This document shows, in pieces, positions 59,001 to 64,000 of a stretch of 64,000 nucleotides of DNA. Origin of the DNA: Stercorarius parasiticus (Eukaryota; Chordata; Aves; Charadriiformes; Stercorariidae); the NCBI GenBank assembly GCA_013396915.1, contig VWZL01003405.1:759622-823621 (forward strand), in the 5' to 3' direction. How positions within the stretch are numbered: the first letter of the stretch is position 1; the number at the start of each line of letters is the position of its first letter. Made by a program: the position numbers and the translations under genes. The notes beneath the pieces are model-generated. The model was not told the origin of the DNA. It worked only from the letters and a program-made list of their open reading frames with translations, and did no database searches.

Positions 59001-62000
59001 CTGTGGACATTGATAAAACTACTTCCAGCGATAGTAACTGTTTAGTTTACATCTATGACCTGAGAAGGGATCTCAGCCATTAACATGACCAGAGTACCAG
59101 TGGTGAAGAGATGTTAAGACAGGGATACTGATATCCACCAGAAGGGCTGGAAAATGATATGCAATATGCCTTTCATGAATAAGGAAATTTTGGATGTCAA
59201 GGGCTGTCCTAGAGTCAGTCTCTGGGGAGGACCTGCTATTACGTCCTCTGCAGTGTGGCATGCCATCCTGTGGGAAACAGTGGAGAAAAGGGAGGCTGCA
59301 ATACACCTGTCTGTGTCCTATCACTTGTTTGTTTTTTGTGCTTTTGATAGAAACCATTTCTAACTTTGAACCATTTTAAACTTACAGTGGTGTTGCTTGG
59401 CTCTGCCATGCATTCAGAAAAACTAGGCCACTGGCAAAATATTCAGTATGGATGACGATTGGGAAAGAGTCCCCCCTCTAGGTGTGACAAGAGAGGAAAT
59501 ATCTGGTTCAACTTATGATTCTTACTTATCAGGCTTGAAGAAGAGGACCCATGTCATGTCAAAGCTGTTACTTATGATTAGCAGAATACAATGTAGAGTG
59601 GTAAAATAATACATAGCTGTTAGTAGCTGACAGCCAGAAGGTTGGAGTTTTGCAGAAATTTTGAAAGGTATATTAAGGGCATAAAGTAAGAAATCCTTTT
59701 GACTTTTAATGGAAAAGGTGGCTGATGCACTTTCCTAAGTCTATAGCTGTACACCGTAAAGTACTCCTCAAGGCAGTTATCAGGTTCAGAGGACAGTAAA
59801 AAGTTTTTTTTTCTCTCCTACTCAAATGGTTATTTTCTTGGTTATAAAACTAATTAAATGTGTATGAGCCTCTGTATTTCTTAAACAACATTAATGGTTG
59901 AGTAGCCATTTAAGATCAGGGTCACCCTACCACAAATAGAATAAAAGGCAAGGTGTCACAGTGCACAACATAAAAATGGCTTAGGACACCCAGACTGCTA
60001 CCTGACAAAGAAAAGGCACTTAGCCAGTTATTTATTTTTTTGCCAGGAAAGAATGGTAGAAAAAGGAAATATCTGCATTATTGGTTGCTTTTACTGTGCA
60101 AATTATAACTATTAGTTTTTTTCTTCTGATGCTTACAATATGCATTCACACCAACACGTGTGACTCTGTACGTCAAAGGCAAAATAATTCATGTGGAGTA
60201 GCAGCAAAACTTATTTCTCACGTGTGGCTTACACGTTTCAGGTATCTATTTAAAGCTTTTTTGAGTCCTTAAACAATGAGGTTTGGAGATCTTGTGGACT
60301 TTGTATCTGTTCTTGGGCACAAAATGCCACTAAGACCTGCCTTTCCTAGTGACTTTGTGTGGCTTTTCAGATTATTTTTATTGGGCATACAGGACTGTAT
60401 GACCCTTGTATGAGTGGTAGTCACCCTATGATCAGGTTGACAGAGCGCAGCTGGAGTTTTGGCTTCAGTCTCACCTACATGAGCCAGCAGAGCCAGGCTG
60501 GTCATGACAGAAAGAAACATGTGAAAGTGTTTTGTTATAAGGACAAAACAGAAAAATTATGTCTATCAAATGAAGGCTGATATTTCTGGGAAGTAGAGGT
60601 GATGTGCATATTCTTCATGACATATTCTTGCACGTAGTTTTATTCCAAATTTTGGAATTAGTGTATGCTCACTAAACAGTGTACATACATAAATTTTCTC
60701 TGGGGAAATTTTGAGAAGCAAGCCAGACCGGTGTTCCTCATTACAAGAAAGCTGAAGCAAAATTACCTTGCTGCTGAGTCTTCAAGGCTAATAAACCCAA
60801 ACACATAAATGTGACTTCATGGTCCTCCAACCTTGTCACTTTATGTGCAGCTTATTACTTTACCCTTTAAAATACCAGCCACAGGCTGTCAACAAGCAAC
60901 TTTCCCCTCTTTTTGTGACAGGAGTTTTCTTTGTCAAACTGTTTCTCTGAATAAACTTGAGAAGCATTGTTCTTTCTCACACAGCTGCTGCATTGCTTGT
61001 GTACTTTTCTAAAGTTCTCTTATTTGCCCTTTATATGTGGAGAAAGTTATGTTCATGGAATGTGTGCAGTCCCTGCTGCTTCTTATCTGCCAGTTTCAAA
61101 TATATTTTAAGTCTTTTTTCATTTCAGTCAGAAAAGATTCCCAATCTCTAAATGACCATTCCCCAGGCTATGAGGGAAAAATTCAATCAGTCATATATAT
61201 CCATGAGGTGGCTTTCCAGCAACACCTCATTTGCACTGAGACTCTAAACAGACTGTGCTTCCAGCCATACCCATTCAAGCATGACCTTATTTGAAACCAT
61301 ATTAATCACAAATGTCCCCTTGAGGCTACCCTGGTCACTGGTGTACAGTGAGGCTTTTATTTGTTTTGACTTCCTCTAGATGAACACCTCCAAACATGTT
61401 ATGGCTGGGACTATGCCCTGAAAAGTCAGGCATAGGTCTGGGCGTTTTGGGGTGAATTTCCAGGAAGGGTTTAGGATGTAGTTCAGGGAGAACACAACCT
61501 CATAGGAGTTGCTTAAGTATATTTAAGCCCAGTCAGCCTTACCTTAAAACAAGAGCAGACTTCTCGAGGTTTTTCTTACATGGAACACGACAAGAAACTG
61601 AATTAAATAGGGTTACTCTGTCCCCCACAGGGCATAGCACAGTAGGGTTTTCTGAGGGGAAAAAATAGTTTTTCTGTGAGGTTTGTACTTAGTTCCCTGC
61701 TGTGAAGTTTTATAAGCACTAATGTGCAATTACAGGTATTTGCAAACTGATCTCCAGTTTCACTTGAAACACCACCTGGTCTCACTTTTTTATAGTTAGG
61801 GTGTGTTTCTCCGTGTTTTATTAGAAGATTAGTTGATTGTCTGGGAGAAAAAAGGGAGTTGTGAGAAAAAAAGTCAAGAAAATGTCAATAATTCTGAAAG
61901 ATTTTTTAATGTCTTTGAACATCCCAGTAAAATTTCCTTCTGTGTGAAACTGCATGAATATCACAGCAGTTTATATAAAAATAGAACATCTTCTCATCAT

Positions 62001-62920
62001 ACTTTTTGTCACTAGGAACAAAGAAAAAGAAGTGGTATAAAAACTGATTGTAACTTCCTGTAACATCTTTTTTCCTTTCTTACCAACGGGAAAAATTCAA
62101 CCATATGAAATGTGTTTGTAAGAATTTTTTTAAGGCTAAAATTGCATTTTCTGTTAAAAAGTTGTGGTTTTAAAAATAGCAGCAGCCCAGCTTTGGCGTG
62201 TGTTTCATCAGTTGTTAGGCTTCATACAGTTCAAGAACCTGTTTGTGCTGGAAATGGGGACAATTAATTCTTCAAAGATCATGTCATCATATGAAAGCTA
62301 TTGACAATATGGGTTATGATAGTTACAATCTTTTAATTACCTATTAAATCTTTATAAACATATTTAATACTTTGCCACTAATACTAAAATGGTGCTGAAA
62401 CTCCTGTGAAAAATTCTGCATATCGTTAATGATTTCTGTCCTTGTCCAGCCTGCAATAGTTGTTGTTATTGTTTAATCCTAAGAGAAATCAATGGTTTGC
62501 AGTTTATAACTACTCATTTCCTTCAAGAATTCCTCCTTTCCTTTAGCCACCTGATAAACCTGCAGTCAATACATCTATCTCTAGCATCAGACTGCGTGGT
62601 GTATTCTTCAGTTGCCAATTTAGTTTCAGAACACTTTGCTGCTCATGTGTGTAGCAGGGGTAATCGACTCTTTTCAGCAATACTTTATCTTTTTCATGTT
62701 ATCAAGACTAACCACGTGTATTTTATCAGTAACGGAATCAGACAGAACTCAAAACACAAAAATAGCTTTTCTGGTTTTATTCTGACACTTGTAGTTGAAT
62801 TTTACAAAGGAATTCAGGAGTTCAGAGACCATGTCCTGTTAAGAGTGTGGATTCTGAATCTCTTTCTGACACTCAGTGGATATTAACTATCAATTATTTG
62901 TCCTTTTTAAAATAATGTAG
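56051..62920. other. AT-rich unique sequence, no gene seen
   Basis: About 6.9 kb without a recognisable gene, RNA or transposon. The longest frame is 129 codons on the plus strand (62497-62886); it is rich in hydrophobic and serine residues and shows no family pattern. Other frames are under 95 codons. Paired frames on opposite strands at 58187-58412 and 59073-59379 mirror each other and suggest chance openness. Confidence 0.5.
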
Positions 62921-62948
62921 TTTTTTGTTTTGTTTTGTTTTGTTTTTT
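62921..62948 (+). repeat. (TTTTG)n microsatellite
   Basis: T-run followed by four TTTTG units and a closing T-run. Confidence 0.92.
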
Positions 62949-63412
62949 CATTCTCTATTGGCACGTTAAAAAATCCCCAGACAGTGGATAAAATCTAACC
63001 AATGACACACACAACTAATAAACCAAAATGTTAAAAATTGGCTTTCTACTGAATGACACTGTAAACTCAGTGGAATTTGACAGACTTCAGTAGAAATTGC
63101 ATTAATGAAATATTTATAGAAGCGCAGACCTGATAAGCAACTGTACTTGTATTCATATGCATAAATCCTGCTCTCTTTTTTTCTTGTTTATGTTTAAGAC
63201 CTTTTAAGACAGGATAACATTTTCTATCATCTTTCAGATATCTTGTCAGATTGCTGAAGAAAAAGACAGTAATCCTTAAAAGTGGCTGAGAAAAGAGGCA
63301 GATTTAATAAAAATGAATAAGTAAATCCTATCAGTTGAAGAAAAACTTGACAGTTGATCACATTTGATTAACTCCAATAATAAACAAGTAATTAGAAATA
63401 AACCATTTTTAT
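62949..63412. other. Unique 5' flank of the right-edge CR1
   Basis: AT-rich sequence with no recognised repeat. A faint pair of CAGTGGAATTTGAC and CTTCAGTAGAAAT words at 63069-63098 recalls the ancient GTCAATGG-type repeat but is too weak to call. Confidence 0.5.
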
Positions 63413-64000
63413 GTGGCTCTGTACATTAGGGAATGTTTTGATTGTATAGAGCTAGATTCCAGGGACGATCAAGTCGAGTGTTTATGGATGAGGATGAAGG
63501 GGAAGGTAAATAAGGGAGATCTTGTGCTGGGAGTATGCTATAGACCACCCAACCAGGATGAGGAGACAGATGAAGTATTCTATAAGTGGCTGGCTGAAGT
63601 CTCACAATCGCCAGCCCTTGTTCTGGTTGGAGACTTCAACCTGCCGGGTATCTGCTGGGAATATAACACAGCAGAGAGCAGGCAGGCTAGGAGGTTCCTC
63701 GAGCGCATGGAAGATAAATTCCTGACACAACTGGTAAGTGAGCCTACCAGGGGAGGCGCCTCGCTAGACCCACTGTTCACAAACAGAGAAGGACTAGTGG
63801 GAGATGTGGTGGTCGGAGGCCGTCTTGGGTTTAGTGATCATGAAATGGTCAAGTTTTCAATTTGTAGTGATGTAAGGAGAGGGGTTAGCAAAACCTCCAC
63901 CTTGGACTTCCGGAGGGCGGACTTTGGTTTGTTCAGAACACTGGTCGAAAGAGTCCCTTGGGAGATAGTCCTGAAGGGCAAAGGGGTCCAGGAAGGCTGG
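63413..64000 (+). mobile_element. CR1 LINE, 5'-truncated, continues beyond right edge
   Basis: From about 63413 the plus strand reads as CR1 ORF2 without interruption, starting inside the endonuclease domain (VALYIRECFDCIEL). The first 5' part of ORF2, ORF1 and the 5' UTR are missing, as is usual for CR1. The insertion is in the opposite orientation to the copies at 18.8 and 42.4 kb. It differs in sequence from the 42-kb copy and appears better preserved, so it is probably of another, younger subfamily. The 3' end lies outside the window. The exact 5' junction is uncertain by about ten bases. Confidence 0.96.
63413..64000 (+). CDS. CR1 ORF2 endonuclease region, partial at both ends
   Basis: The frame is open for all 196 codons to the right edge, with no stop or frameshift. 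It encodes most of an APE-type endonuclease, which nicks the target DNA so that the reverse transcriptase of the same polyprotein can prime CR1 cDNA synthesis. Visible motifs in order are GVCYRPPNQDEE, LVGDFNLPGICW (catalytic D at codon 63632-63634 and N two residues on), FLTQLVSEPTRGG, GFSDHEMV (catalytic H codon 63839-63841) and TLDFRRADFGLF. These catalytic residues match the family. The N-terminal part with the catalytic glutamate is absent because of 5' truncation, so no functional protein is expected. No promoter or natural start codon belongs to this copy; an internal ATG at 63488 is not meaningful. Confidence 0.93.
   Translation, partial: MALYIRECFDCIELDSRDDQVECLWMRMKGKVNKGDLVLGVCYRPPNQDEETDEVFYKWLAEVSQSPALVLVGDFNLPGICWEYNTAESRQARRFLERMEDKFLTQLVSEPTRGGASLDPLFTNREGLVGDVVVGGRLGFSDHEMVKFSICSDVRRGVSKTSTLDFRRADFGLFRTLVERVPWEIVLKGKGVQEGW

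Noticed and set aside
62497..62886. 129-codon plus-strand frame
   Set aside because: Hydrophobic/serine-rich, typical of T-rich sequence, and no motif.
63580..63780. Minus-strand frame over the right-edge CR1
   Set aside because: Antisense shadow of the CR1 endonuclease frame. The 63522-63725 plus-strand frame is likewise out of frame with the real product.
1..64000. CRISPR arrays, operons, phage or plasmid features
   Set aside because: No regularly spaced direct repeats with unique spacers and no prokaryotic gene structure. The LINE content shows the DNA is vertebrate.

Overview
This window reads as non-coding nuclear DNA from a bird, most likely a neognath. The direct evidence is the repeat content. 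There are several CR1 (chicken repeat 1) LINE copies: 5'-truncated, ending in the ATTCTATGAT-type 3' microsatellite, with recognisable CR1 ORF2 reading frames. Most of the rest is AT-rich, CpG-poor unique sequence with short homopolymer and T/G-rich tracts. I cannot name the species.

I find no complete cellular protein-coding gene, rRNA, tRNA or CRISPR array, and nothing operon-like. Apart from the CR1 frames, the longest ATG-initiated reading frames (205, 146, 141, 129 and 120 codons) are low-complexity or have the composition expected by chance in six frames of 64 kb. The window is probably intergenic or lies inside a very long intron. Exons too short to recognise by eye cannot be excluded.

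Layout. 1-6.8 kb: mostly featureless, GC-rich at the left edge, with one faint ancient repeat. 6.86-7.6 kb: an isolated C-rich, GC-rich island. 8.7-8.9 kb: a candidate conserved non-coding element with a palindrome. 9.88-10.2 kb: a decayed CR1 on the plus strand. 16.0-16.36 kb: a degenerate tandem array of about 50-bp units. 18.55-19.31 kb: two CR1 3' ends in a row, both on the minus strand. 20.15-20.19 kb: an assembly gap followed by poly(A). 32.58-32.65 kb: a tiny CR1 tail. 38.26-38.44 kb: an ancient CR1. 42.42-44.45 kb: a 2-kb CR1 whose ORF2 has lost two endonuclease catalytic residues and, by internal deletion, the reverse transcriptase FADD box. 51.76-52.03 kb: an ancient CR1 next to another old repeat. 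63.41 kb to the right edge: a CR1 on the plus strand whose endonuclease frame is open for 196 codons with its visible catalytic residues intact, running off the window.

The parts do not work together as a pathway. The window records CR1 insertions of different ages into otherwise unremarkable DNA, with a few AT-rich stretches rich in homeodomain, POU and TCF-like words that could be enhancers. I did not find a new biological system. The most checkable points are the right-edge CR1, the composite damage in the 42-44 kb CR1, the GC-rich island at 7 kb and the candidate conserved elements.
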